A stretch of DNA of 43,570 bases from positions 1-43,570 of the forward strand of contig CALKXH010000010.1 of assembly GCA_938005675.1 (NCBI GenBank), written 5' to 3'. Below the pieces are notes generated by a model. It was not told where the DNA came from and did not search any database. It saw nothing but the letters and a program-made list of their open reading frames with translations. The DNA is from an uncultured Anaerolineae bacterium. Lineage in GTDB: Bacteria; Chloroflexota; Anaerolineae; Aggregatilineales; UBA2796. Shown piece by piece: positions 1 to 8,200 of this stretch. Positions within the stretch are counted from its first letter, which is position 1. Every line of letters begins with the position of its first letter. Made by a program: the position numbers and the translations under genes.

Positions 1-419
1 GCGCGCTGCACCCCGATTGCCGTCCAGTCGGTCTGATCGCCGCCCTGCCCGTGCAACAGGATCACGAAAGGGTAGCGGCGTTGCGTCTCGGCGTAGCAGG
101 GCGGCAAGTAGACGCGGTAGGGCAGGTCTTGGCGGGCGATCGGGCTGAAAAAGGTCAGCTCGACGGTCTGTCCGCGCGCCTCGCGGCACAGGAAAGGCGT
201 GGGCGTGGGCGGGAAGGTCGGGGTGGGGGTGGGCGTGGCGGTCGGCGTGGGCGTGATGGTCGGCGTGAGCGAAGGCACCGCCGTCGGCGGGATGGCGGTC
301 GGCGTGGCTTGGCGGGCGGCGCGCTGCAGCGCCGCGAGGGTCGGGTCGGGCGCCAACGGATCGCAGGCGGCGAGGGCGATCAGGGCGCACAGGCTGCACA
401 ACAAACGTCTGAGCATCAT
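1..419 (-). CDS. Lipoprotein esterase, alpha/beta hydrolase (truncated by window edge)
   Basis: The N-terminal 139 residues are visible; the gene runs off the left edge, so no stop codon is seen. Translation from the ATG at 419 gives a signal peptide with lipobox L-A-A-C (Cys19), so the product should be lipid-anchored outside the membrane. A Thr-Pro-rich linker (about residues 40-80) follows, typical of exported Chloroflexota lipoproteins. Then comes the start of a putative-esterase domain (PF00756-like) with Y-R-V-Y-L-P-P and the oxyanion motif L-L-H-G-Q-G-G. The catalytic Ser, Asp and His lie outside the window. There is no Shine-Dalgarno before the start. A -10 hexamer ends 7 nt upstream of the ATG, so the transcript may be leaderless. 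Substrate unknown; an esterase D or feruloyl-esterase type activity is inferred from the family. Confidence 0.75.
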   Translation of the reverse strand, partial: MMLRRLLCSLCALIALAACDPLAPDPTLAALQRAARQATPTAIPPTAVPSLTPTITPTPTATPTPTPTFPPTPTPFLCREARGQTVELTFFSPIARQDLPYRVYLPPCYAETQRRYPFVILLHGQGGDQTDWTAIGVQR

Positions 420-426
420 GAGCGTG

Positions 427-455
427 AGTATAGCGCAGCTTGCGCCGCGCGTCAG
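427..455 (-). promoter_or_regulatory. Promoter of the lipoprotein gene (possibly leaderless)
   Basis: On the minus strand, CTGACG (450-455) is separated by 17 nt from TATACT (427-432). The initiating ATG at 419 lies 7 nt past the -10. It interleaves with the rightward promoter at 440-468. Confidence 0.5.
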
Positions 456-468
456 GGCGCGCTATGCT
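440..468 (+). promoter_or_regulatory. Promoter of the FecR-like gene
   Basis: TTGCGC (440-445), 17-nt spacer, TATGCT (463-468), 27 nt before the chosen start codon. The hexamer is followed by CAAGGGCGA, a sequence also found directly after the -10s at 3514 and 28761. Confidence 0.5.
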
Positions 469-495
469 CAAGGGCGAGGCTTCAATCAAGAAAAA

Positions 496-1842
496 ATGCT
501 CTACGGCACCCGCTCACACACTTTACGCAATCCGCAGGCAGTCGCTTGGGCGATTCTGCTGGCGAGTTTCGTGACGTTTTGCCTGATCATGGCGCTCGGC
601 ACGGTCGGCGCGTACTGGTTCCTGTTCCAGTCGCGCGTGGAGATGACCATCCGCCTGACCGTCAGCAAGGGGCGCGTCGATCTGACCCTGCCCGACGGCA
701 GCCCCGCCAGCGCCGCCCGCCAAGACTTCCCTGAGGCGAACTCCACCGTGCAGGTCGATAGCGTCTCGCAGGGCTACCTGACCTTTGAAGATAACTATTC
801 GAAGCAGCTGATCGCCACGGTCTTCCTGATGCAGGGCAGCAGCCTGAGCATCGAGCGGGCAGCGCGCCCGCGCTTTGAGTGGAGCGCCGAACCGTACACC
901 ATTCGGCTGCGCAACGCCGTCGGACGTTTCTGGATCGATCTGCCGTCTGACGTGGCGCGCGAAGTGGTGCTGGAGGTTGCCGCTGAGGCGGGCGTGGCGC
1001 GCTTCAGCCAGAGCGGGAACTTCCGCCTGCACAGCGGCAGCCAGCGCCTCGATCTGCACGTCGATAGCGGCACGGCGACCCTCGAATCGCCCAGCGGCGA
1101 GCGCCACACGGTCAGCGCGGGCGAGGTCGGCGCGCTGCTGCGCGAGCCCATCGGCATCGGCACGTTCCTCCTGCGCCCCACGCCTTTCGAGCAGCTCAAC
1201 GCCGACTTCGGCAGCCGCGAGGACATCGAGATCAACCCTGCCTTGCCCTTCGGCTGGGCGTGCACCAGCCGCGCCAACCGCGCCAACGAGCCGCAAGGCG
1301 CTTTCGCCCGCGCGCTCGTCGACCAGCAAGTGGCGCTGAGCATGAAGCGGCTCGGACAGGGCTTGGATCACGCCGAGACCAGCTGCCAGTACACCTTCAG
1401 CGAGGACGACGGCATCCTGCTGAGCATCCCGCGCCGCAGCCTGAGCGCCTACGACTCGCTCTACATCCGCGCCCGCGTGCGCATCAACAGCCAAGACGTC
1501 ACCACTTGCGGCATTCAAGGCTCGGAGTGCCCGATCATGATCCAGCTGGATTACTTGGGCGAGAATAACGCGCCGGAGAGCCCGCAAGTGTGGCGGCACG
1601 GCTTCTACACGCTGCGCCCGCCCACCGACGAGAATCCGACCATCTGCGACACCTGCCTGCAAGAGCACGAGAAGATCAACGCCAATACGTGGTACATCTA
1701 CGACTCCGGCGACCTGTTCAAGCTCTTGCCGGGCGCGCGCAAACCTGAGAGCATCCTGCGCTTGCGCGTGTACGCCTCCGGTCACGCTTACGAGTCGATC
1801 ATCGCCAACTTGCAGGTGATCGGCGGGCGCAAAGGGCAGTAG
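496..1842 (+). CDS. Single-pass membrane protein with FecR-like segment, unknown function
   Basis: A 448-residue protein from the ATG at 496. The open frame extends further upstream, but that part is antisense to the lipoprotein linker and precedes the promoter, so it is rejected. One membrane segment (about residues 17-43) places most of the protein outside the membrane. A FecR-like stretch (about 191-216, G-T-A-T-L-E-S-P-S-G then S-A-G-E) sits in a beta-rich region. The C-terminal 200 residues look like a beta-sandwich and contain several cysteines (C-G-I-Q-G-S-E-C, C-D-T-C) that could form disulfides; a carbohydrate-binding role is possible but unproven. It lies divergently from the lipoprotein gene and convergently with the Nudix gene, two bases from its stop. 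I do not recognise a specific family beyond the FecR similarity. Confidence 0.6.
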   Translation: MLYGTRSHTLRNPQAVAWAILLASFVTFCLIMALGTVGAYWFLFQSRVEMTIRLTVSKGRVDLTLPDGSPASAARQDFPEANSTVQVDSVSQGYLTFEDNYSKQLIATVFLMQGSSLSIERAARPRFEWSAEPYTIRLRNAVGRFWIDLPSDVAREVVLEVAAEAGVARFSQSGNFRLHSGSQRLDLHVDSGTATLESPSGERHTVSAGEVGALLREPIGIGTFLLRPTPFEQLNADFGSREDIEINPALPFGWACTSRANRANEPQGAFARALVDQQVALSMKRLGQGLDHAETSCQYTFSEDDGILLSIPRRSLSAYDSLYIRARVRINSQDVTTCGIQGSECPIMIQLDYLGENNAPESPQVWRHGFYTLRPPTDENPTICDTCLQEHEKINANTWYIYDSGDLFKLLPGARKPESILRLRVYASGHAYESIIANLQVIGGRKGQ

Positions 1843-1844
1843 AG

Positions 1845-2396
1845 CTACCTGCCCAGCGCGGCGAGCGCCAAACCGATGGCGAGCGCCGTCGGCGCGCTGA
1901 CGAACTCGCCCGCCGCCCAGCGCCGCCTGACCTCGCCGAGCGGCAAGCGGTGGACGCTTATTTCACCGACATCCCCGGAGTCGGCGGGCGCCACGATCTG
2001 CGCGCCGCGCGCCAAAAAGATGTGCGCCCAGCCGCAGCCGCGATTGGCGTCCATCACGTAGCGCCCCAAGAACTGCCACTCAGCCGCCACCGCGCCGCAT
2101 TCCTCGTACAGCTCGCGGGCGGCGGCATCCTGCGCCGATTCGCCCGCCTCAAGGTGACCGGCTGAGAGCTCCAACAGATAGCCATCGACGGCTTGGCGAT
2201 ATTGGCGCACGAAGATCACCTCGTCCGCCTCAGTCAGCGGGAAGGTCACGGCGAAGGGCGGCAGATCGACCTGCAGCCAGTTGGTGATGACGCGCCCGTC
2301 GGGCAGGCAGAAGTCCAGATCGTAGACGCGCGCGAAAGGCGAGCGATCTGCCACGAGGCGCTTATCGAGGCGCTGCCAGCGCTGCTCGTCGCTCAT
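1845..2396 (-). CDS. Nudix hydrolase, ADP-ribose pyrophosphatase-like
   Basis: 183 residues. The complete Nudix box G-x5-E-x7-R-E-x-x-E-E-x-G is present (G-H-L-E-A-G-E then R-E-L-Y-E-E-C-G), so metal binding and diphosphate hydrolysis are expected. The N-terminal strand region and R-Q-Y-R-Q-A-V-D-G-Y-L-L-E-L resemble the ADP-ribose/NDP-sugar pyrophosphatase subgroup (E-x-P-A-G in the classic members; here E-L-S-A-G). It is the second gene of a leftward pair: its ATG overlaps the stop of the MoxR-type ATPase by 4 nt, so translation is probably coupled. Exact substrate not determinable. Confidence 0.85.
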   Translation of the reverse strand: MSDEQRWQRLDKRLVADRSPFARVYDLDFCLPDGRVITNWLQVDLPPFAVTFPLTEADEVIFVRQYRQAVDGYLLELSAGHLEAGESAQDAAARELYEECGAVAAEWQFLGRYVMDANRGCGWAHIFLARGAQIVAPADSGDVGEISVHRLPLGEVRRRWAAGEFVSAPTALAIGLALAALGR

Positions 2397-3367
2397 CCGT
2401 AGCGCCCGCCGCGCGGACGGGTGGGCGGCAAGCCGCGCCCCGTCTGCCCGCTGATGCCGCCGCGCCGCATCAGGTTGCCGCCCTCGCGCCGCGCCCGCTG
2501 CACATCCGATTCGTGCTTGAGCAGGACGGTCAGGGTGTTCTCTAAAGTCTGCTCATCGAGCGAGTCGGCGTTGAGCATGACCAGCGCCTTCGCCCAGTCG
2601 AGGGTCTCCGCCACGCTGGGATGCTTTTTCAAGTCCATCTGGCGCAAATTCTGGACGACGTCGACGACTTGCTGGGCGAGGCGGGCGTTCAGCTGCGGCA
2701 CGCGCATCCGCACGATGTTCAGCTCCTCCTCGTGGTTGGGGTAGTTGATGGAGAGGTACAAGCAGCGCCGCTTGAGCGCCTCAGAGAGCTCGCGGGTGTT
2801 GTTGCTGGTCAGGATGACCATGGGCTGATGCTTGGCGGTGATCGTGCCGAGTTCCGGGATGGAGACTTGGAAGTCGCTCAGCACCTCCAGCAGGAACGCC
2901 TCGAATTCGGCGTCGGAGCGGTCGATCTCGTCGATCAGCAGCAGGGCGGGCTCCGGCGAGATGATGGCATCCAAGAGCGGGCGCGGCAGCAGGAAGCGAT
3001 CCGAGAAGAAGACGTCCTCTTCGGCGGCGAGGCGGTCGGCAGCTTCGGCGAGGCTGACGGCGTCGCGCAGCAGGTCTTGGAGTTTATCGCGCAGCAGCTG
3101 CGTGTAGAGCATCTGCTTGGCGTACTCCCACTCGTAGAGCGCCTTTTTCTCGTCCAAGCCCTCGTAGCACTGCAGGCGGATCAGGCGGCGGTTGGTCGCC
3201 TTCGCCCAGGCTTTGCCCAGCTCGGTCTTGCCGACACCCGCCGGTCCTTCGGAGAGGACGGGCTTGCCCAGTTTCTCCGCCAAGAACAGCACGGTGGCGA
3301 TCTCATCAGAGGCGATGTACTGCTGCTGCCCAAGCGCAGCGATCACCGCACGGGTATCTTCAAACAT
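2393..3367 (-). CDS. MoxR-family AAA+ ATPase
   Basis: 324 residues. Walker A G-P-A-G-V-G-K-T (41-48), Walker B L-L-L-I-D-E-I-D (D146, E147), sensor-like L-T-S-N-N-T-R-E and an arginine-finger-type R-R-C-L-Y. The subgroup looks like the MoxR/NorQ/CbbQ chaperone ATPases, which remodel or activate partner proteins, often with a von Willebrand A partner. No VWA gene is adjacent. The C-terminal tail (about 296-324) is rich in Gly and Arg and probably disordered. The start codon ATG at 3367 is preceded by AGGAGTCC-type ribosome-binding sequence. Co-transcribed with the downstream Nudix gene by 4-nt overlap; client unknown. Confidence 0.85.
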   Translation of the reverse strand: MFEDTRAVIAALGQQQYIASDEIATVLFLAEKLGKPVLSEGPAGVGKTELGKAWAKATNRRLIRLQCYEGLDEKKALYEWEYAKQMLYTQLLRDKLQDLLRDAVSLAEAADRLAAEEDVFFSDRFLLPRPLLDAIISPEPALLLIDEIDRSDAEFEAFLLEVLSDFQVSIPELGTITAKHQPMVILTSNNTRELSEALKRRCLYLSINYPNHEEELNIVRMRVPQLNARLAQQVVDVVQNLRQMDLKKHPSVAETLDWAKALVMLNADSLDEQTLENTLTVLLKHESDVQRARREGGNLMRRGGISGQTGRGLPPTRPRGGRYG

Positions 3368-3490
3368 AAGGACTCCTGTTCACACGCTCGGAATGCGGGG
3401 AGATTTGCTCGCTACATACAGCCCGTCTGTGAGCAGATTGTAGCACGCAGGCGGAACAGGCCGCAAAAAGCGGGGCAAGGCACAGGACTG

Positions 3491-3519
3491 CTGCGCCATC
3501 GGCTGAGATGCGCTATGCT
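3491..3519 (+). promoter_or_regulatory. Promoter of the RmlC-like gene
   Basis: CTGCGC (3491-3496), 17-nt spacer, TATGCT (3514-3519). Bases 3510-3528 are identical over 19 nt to 459-477, the promoter of the FecR-like gene. Confidence 0.5.
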
Positions 3520-3568
3520 CAAGGGCGACGCTTTCAACCTTGAGCCAACAGGGAGTTTCAGCTATAGC

Positions 3569-4030
3569 ATGGGCACAATCCACGATGTGGTGGTCAAAAA
3601 ATTGGTGACGCACAGCGACGATCGCGGCTACCTGCGCGAGATTCTGCGCGACGACGATAACCTGCTGCGCCGCTTCGGGCAGATCACCGTCACCAAGACC
3701 TACCCGAACGTGATCAAGGCTTTCCACTGGCATCAGCATCAGGACGACATCTGGTACGTGGCGAGCGGCATGGCGCGCGTGGTCATGTACGACCGCCGCC
3801 CCGACTCGCCCACCTATCGGCAGACGATGGTCGTCTACGCCGGGGAGGATAACCCCGTCTCGATCTTGATCCCTTGCGGGATCGCGCACGGCTATCAGGT
3901 GCTGGGCAATCAGCCGGTGCTGCTCTTCTACACGGTCACGCACAGCTACAACGCGGCGGCGCCGGACGAGTTCCGCATCCCCTTTGACGATCCGGAGATC
4001 GGCTTCGATTGGTCAATCAAGAATCGCTAG
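3569..4030 (+). CDS. RmlC-like cupin, NDP-sugar 3,5-epimerase family
   Basis: 153 residues from the ATG at 3569. A GGGAG sequence lies about 15 nt upstream, and an alternative ATG at 3515 sits inside the -10 element and is rejected. The double-stranded beta-helix signature of dTDP-4-dehydrorhamnose 3,5-epimerase is visible: D-D-R-G-Y-L-R-E, K-A-F-H-W-H-Q-H (catalytic His region, variant of the R-G-L-H motif), D-R-R-P-D-S-P-T, I-P-C-G-I-A-H-G-Y and the C-terminal D-D-P-E-I-G-F-D-W. It is shorter than typical RmlC (about 180 residues). Either sugar epimerisation or another cupin isomerase role is possible. Its last 18 nt overlap the end of the convergent Nudix gene. A nucleotidyltransferase of the same pathway type is at 18.97 kb. 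Confidence 0.75.
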   Translation: MGTIHDVVVKKLVTHSDDRGYLREILRDDDNLLRRFGQITVTKTYPNVIKAFHWHQHQDDIWYVASGMARVVMYDRRPDSPTYRQTMVVYAGEDNPVSILIPCGIAHGYQVLGNQPVLLFYTVTHSYNAAAPDEFRIPFDDPEIGFDWSIKNR

Positions 4031-4498
4031 GGCGGCGAGGGCGCGCCGAACGACCTCAGCGTGGAAAGGCGAGAGCGGCGGCAGCGCCTCCTGCGGGGCG
4101 AACCAGCGATAGTCCAGCAGCTCGCGGCTGAGGCGCACGGGCTGATCGGGCGCGCTCAGGCGGCACAAGTAGCCCACATCGAGGTGATGCCGCCACAAGT
4201 GCGACGGGGCGATGATGAGCGGCTGCAGCACTTCCACGCGCAGGGCGGTCTCTTCGAGCAATTCGCGGCGGACGGTCTGATCGGGCGTCTCGCCGCGGTT
4301 CAGGTTGCCGCCGGGCAAGCCCCACGGCGTCTGGGGATGAAAGAGATGCTCCACGAGCAGCAGCCGCCCCTCCGCATCGAAGACGGCGCCGACTGCGCCG
4401 ACCGTCACACGAGCGTTGAAGGGGCGCAGCAGGCGCTGAGGCAGGTAGATCAGCCACGGCGCGCGCCGCAGCAAGTGGGCGAGTCGGCGCGCGGTCAT
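4013..4498 (-). CDS. Nudix hydrolase
   Basis: 161 residues with a canonical Nudix box G-x5-E-x7-R-E-x-x-E-E-x-x (G-N-L-N-R-G-E then R-R-E-L-L-E-E-T), preceded by W-G-L-P-G. The substrate subgroup cannot be told. The start codon at 4498 shares one base with the stop codon of the UBL-FHA gene (TGATG), so it is the third gene of the leftward EccC-like operon by arrangement. A role in secretion is not evident; it may simply be a passenger. Its 3' end overlaps the convergent epimerase gene. Confidence 0.85.
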   Translation of the reverse strand: MTARRLAHLLRRAPWLIYLPQRLLRPFNARVTVGAVGAVFDAEGRLLLVEHLFHPQTPWGLPGGNLNRGETPDQTVRRELLEETALRVEVLQPLIIAPSHLWRHHLDVGYLCRLSAPDQPVRLSRELLDYRWFAPQEALPPLSPFHAEVVRRALAALAILD

Positions 4499-5196
4499 CA
4501 GTTAGGGTTCGGCTCGATCGGCGGGTTGAAGCTCTGCGGGTTGGACACGCTTTGAGTCAGCCCGCTGCGCAAGCCGAAGGTCAAGGTGATCTGCCCGATG
4601 CGCAGCTTATCGCCTGGGTACATCACGCGCTTATCGCCCACGCGCACCAGCTCGCCATTCAGATAGGCGGGGTTATGTTCGGCGAGGCTCTCGATGTAGA
4701 ACTGCCCGCCCTCCTCGGTGAGGCGAGCGTGATAGCGCGAGACGCTCTTGGCGCCCTCGTAGCCCTCCAAATTGACCGCCAACAGCTCGCGGCTGGCGGG
4801 ATTGCTGTGATCGGGGCGCCCGATGATGGCGGGCTGAAAGTCGATGTTGAAGATATCTCCGCGCGAGTCCTCGCGGAAGTAGGGGCGCTTATTGGTGCTG
4901 AAGAGGACGCGCGAGGCGCTGCCGCGCAAGGCTGTCTCGCGGCGGGGGGCGCGGCGCTCGCGGCTGAAGACCAGCCGAGCGCCCGTCCTGATGCCCTGCT
5001 GCTCGAGGGTCTTTTCAGGATCGAGCAGTTTGCCGCTGCTCTCGATGCGCAGGGCGTAGAGGGCATCCTCAGGCAGGTTGAATTCCTTGAGCGTCTCTTC
5101 GATCAAGGTGCGCACGGGCAGATTCTCGCGCACGGAGGCTTCCTGCTCAGGGTTATCGAATAAATCGGATGAGATAGTCACCACCAGACGAGCCAT
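4498..5196 (-). CDS. Ubiquitin-like (YukD/EsaB-type) plus FHA domain protein, T7SS-associated
   Basis: 232 residues. The ATG at 5196 is chosen because AAAGGA lies 8 nt upstream; a longer reading from 5226 lacks this. Residues 1-80 look like a ubiquitin-like beta-grasp domain: a beta start, L-I-E-E-T-L-K-E-F helix, L-L-D-P-E-K-T-L-E-Q-Q-G-I and G-A-R-L-V-F. This pattern is seen in YukD/EsaB and the N-terminus of EccD. Residues about 120-208 are an FHA domain with G-R (126-127), S-x-x-H in S-R-Y-H (153-156) and the N-x-x-Y-L-N-G loop (175-181), so phosphothreonine binding is plausible. A Gly/Arg linker joins them. It lies 71 nt downstream of the EccC-like gene in the same direction. FHA domains occur in EssC and in other T7SS parts, which supports a secretion role by inference. 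Confidence 0.75.
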   Translation of the reverse strand: MARLVVTISSDLFDNPEQEASVRENLPVRTLIEETLKEFNLPEDALYALRIESSGKLLDPEKTLEQQGIRTGARLVFSRERRAPRRETALRGSASRVLFSTNKRPYFREDSRGDIFNIDFQPAIIGRPDHSNPASRELLAVNLEGYEGAKSVSRYHARLTEEGGQFYIESLAEHNPAYLNGELVRVGDKRVMYPGDKLRIGQITLTFGLRSGLTQSVSNPQSFNPPIEPNPN

Positions 5197-5231
5197 TGAG
5201 TCGATCCTTTCTATGACAGATCGCAAAGGGT

Positions 5232-5258
5232 GGGCTGCCCTGCGCGGCAGAGCAGCCC
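5232..5258 (-). other. Intercistronic hairpin between eccC-like and UBL-FHA genes
   Basis: GGGCTGC and GCAGCCC arms (7 bp), with an inner CTGC/GCAG stem separated by one mismatch. No T-run follows, so it is more likely an mRNA processing or stability element than a full terminator. Confidence 0.4.
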
Positions 5259-5267
5259 TCGCCTAGC

Positions 5268-8200
5268 TTAATCGCCACTCTGAGGCTTGGCGGCGCCTTC
5301 GGGCGTCGTCGGGACGCCTTGAGCGCCGCTACCGCCGTTGCCGCCGGCTGCTTCGGCGGCGGCGCGTTTGCGCGCTTCCGCCTCCGCCTTGCGCCGATCA
5401 ATCTCCTCTTGGCTGAGCTTGACGGGCGTGGGCTTGGGCGCCACAGTAGCCGCCGCTTCGAGTTCTTTCTCCAGTTCCTCGATGCTCTTTTGGGCGCTCA
5501 CGGCGGCGGTGGCGGAGGCGGCGCGCTCCTGCTCTAGCTTCTTCAAGTCGACGTCGGGCGCTTGAGCGGCGCGACGCGCCAGCTCATCGGCGGTCACGGC
5601 GAGGCTTGCCGCCGCTGCCGCCAGCGAGGCCGCCACGGGCTGCATCGCCGCTTCTTGGCGCAGCTCGGGCACCAGATCGGCGAGCCACTGGGCGCGCGTC
5701 GGATACTTGGCGCAGATGCGCGCCACCCAGCGGTCGAGCGCCTCTTCCATCGTGGCGTCGCCGTCATCTTGCGGCGTGGCGACTTGCATCAGGATGGCGC
5801 GGTTGCTGCGCACGATGTAGCCGCGACCGGGCGGGAATTCCTCCGTGCTGGAGCGCAAGCGCGCGCCCAGCGAGTTCGCCGATTCGCCGCTATCCAAGCC
5901 GAGCGCGAAGCGCGACTCCAGGGCGCGGCGCAGGAAGTCGTCTTGCCCGCGCAGGATGCTGGACGAGCCGCACAGCACGGCGTGGAAGCCATCCGGACCG
6001 TACTTGTTCGCCATGACCGCCAGATCGCTGAGCAGGCTGCCGCGCCCGAAAGCGCTGCCGAAGTCGTCGTAGTTATCGGCGAGGAAGAACACCTCGCGGC
6101 GCGGATGCCCTTGGCGCGCCTCTTCGGGCGTCTCGAACTCGACGCGCAAGTTCGCCACCACTTGCGCCATCTCCTCAGGCGTGGAGACGGTGGCGACCAC
6201 GTGCGGCAAGTCGGCGAGGCTGTGTTTGCTGGTGCGCCCGCCGTAGCGGAAGAAGCGTTGGCGCAAGTCCACCAGCACCAACATGACCTGAGCGGGGTCG
6301 TAGAGGGCGGCGGTTGCCAATGCCCACGTGCGCAGAGTCGTGGTCTTGCCGCTGAGGGGCGGTCCGATGATGACGAAGTGCGGACCGCGCGCCTGCAGGT
6401 CGAAGGCGGCGGGCTCAAGGTTGCTATCCTCGATGCCCAGCAGCGTCTCGACGGCTGCGCCGTGCGGGCGCTCAGGCAGGACGGTGCTGAGCGGGATGAC
6501 CTTGCGCAGGATATCGATGCCGCTCGGACGCGGACGTCCCGCCCAAGCTTTCGCCATCAGCTCGACCAGCTGGGCGAGTTTCTTGGTGTCGTCCAGCTTG
6601 CGAACCTCTTCATCCTCCTTGCTGAGCGAGATCGGGACGGCGATCTGCATCTCCAGCGCCTGCTTGTTGCGCAGGGCGAAGCCGCGGCCAGGGTCTTGTG
6701 GCACGCCCTGCACGCGCCCGATGATGTTCATGTAGTCGGCGGCGTCGTTGAGCTTGAGGGCGAGGCGCTCGGTGAACAGGTTGAAGAGCTTGGTGGTGAA
6801 GACGCCCGATGAGTCTGCGGTGACCACGAAGTGGACGCCGTTGGCGCGCCCGTCGCGGATGACGCTGATCAGATCGGGCAGGAGCGGCTCGTAGTTCTCG
6901 CGGAACTCGGCGAAGTTATCGATCAGGATCAGCATGGCGGGGATGACGCGGTCGGGATTGGCGGCGTTGTAATCGAAGAGGCTATCGGCGCGCGCCTTGC
7001 TGAGGAGGTCGCGGCGGCGCTCGATCTCGCTGGCGGCGCGGCGCAGCAGGCGCTGGATGCGCTCATCCTCGCCGGAGTTGATGGTCGGCGCGCTGACGTG
7101 GGGCAGCTCGTTGAGGACGCTCAAGCCCTTGCCGCCCAAGTCCATGATGTAGATGTTCAGCTCTTCAGGCGAGTGGGTGGCAGCCAGCGCCATCACCAGC
7201 GTGCGCAGCATGAAGGTCTTGCCCATGCCAGAGGCGCCGATGACCACGACGTGCCCTTTGGTCAGATCGAGCTGGAGCGCCATTTGAGCCGCTTCCAGCG
7301 GGTTATCGACCAAGCCGATGGTGGCGCGCATGGCGTCTTTCTTCCAATCGATGCCGCGCCAAGCGCCGCGCCCCTCGCGCCAATCGATCAGGGCGGGGCT
7401 GAGCGGCAAGAGCGGATTGGGCTTGCGCTCGCCCTCAAGGGCAGTCTGATCGAGGGTCAGGCGGGTCGGCAACGGATCGGGATAGGGCTTGGGCTGCGGC
7501 TTGACGTCCTCATTCTCCTCCGCCAAGCGCTTCATGACGGCGGTCAGGATGTTGGAGAGGAACAGCTCATCGGCACTATCTTTATCCTCGCGCAGGTGCT
7601 TGAGGAAGTCCGGCAGCGCGCCGTTGTACGGACCGCCGGCGCGCGCCACTTGCATCAGTTCGAGGTTATCGTTGCCGACCTGCAAGAACGCCCGACCGGG
7701 GATGTTATTGGGCAGGAAGGCGGCGTCGGCGCGTTTGAGCAGCTCTTTGGAGTCGTCGCCGGTCTCCACGCGCAGGCAGATGCGCCACTTGATGTTGGAG
7801 CGCATTTGATCGGTCACCACGCCGGCGGGGCGCTGCGTGGCGAGGATCAGGCAGACGCCCAGCGCGCGTCCCAAGCGCGTGATCGAGTCGAGGCTGCCCT
7901 TGAACTCCGGGTTCTCCTTGACCATCTCGGCGAATTCGTCCACCACCACGAACAGGAAGGGGAACGGCTCGCGGCGCTCGTGCAGATTGCGCTTGCGGTA
8001 ATCGACGATGTGCTTGGTCTGCGTGACGGCGAGCAGGGCGGAGCGCCGATTCATCTCGGCTTTCATGGCGGTGAAGGTGCGCGCGCCGGCCAAACCTTGC
8101 AAGTTGGTGACGATATCGACTGCGTGCGGCAAGCCCTTGAAGGGATCGAAGGCGCTGCCGCCTTTGTAGTCGGCTAGGATGAAGTTGACCACGCTCGGAT

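Noticed and set aside
199-495. N-terminal extension of the FecR-like gene to 199
   Set aside because: It is antisense to the Thr-Pro linker of the lipoprotein, reads as a Gly-Val repeat and precedes the promoter at 440-468.
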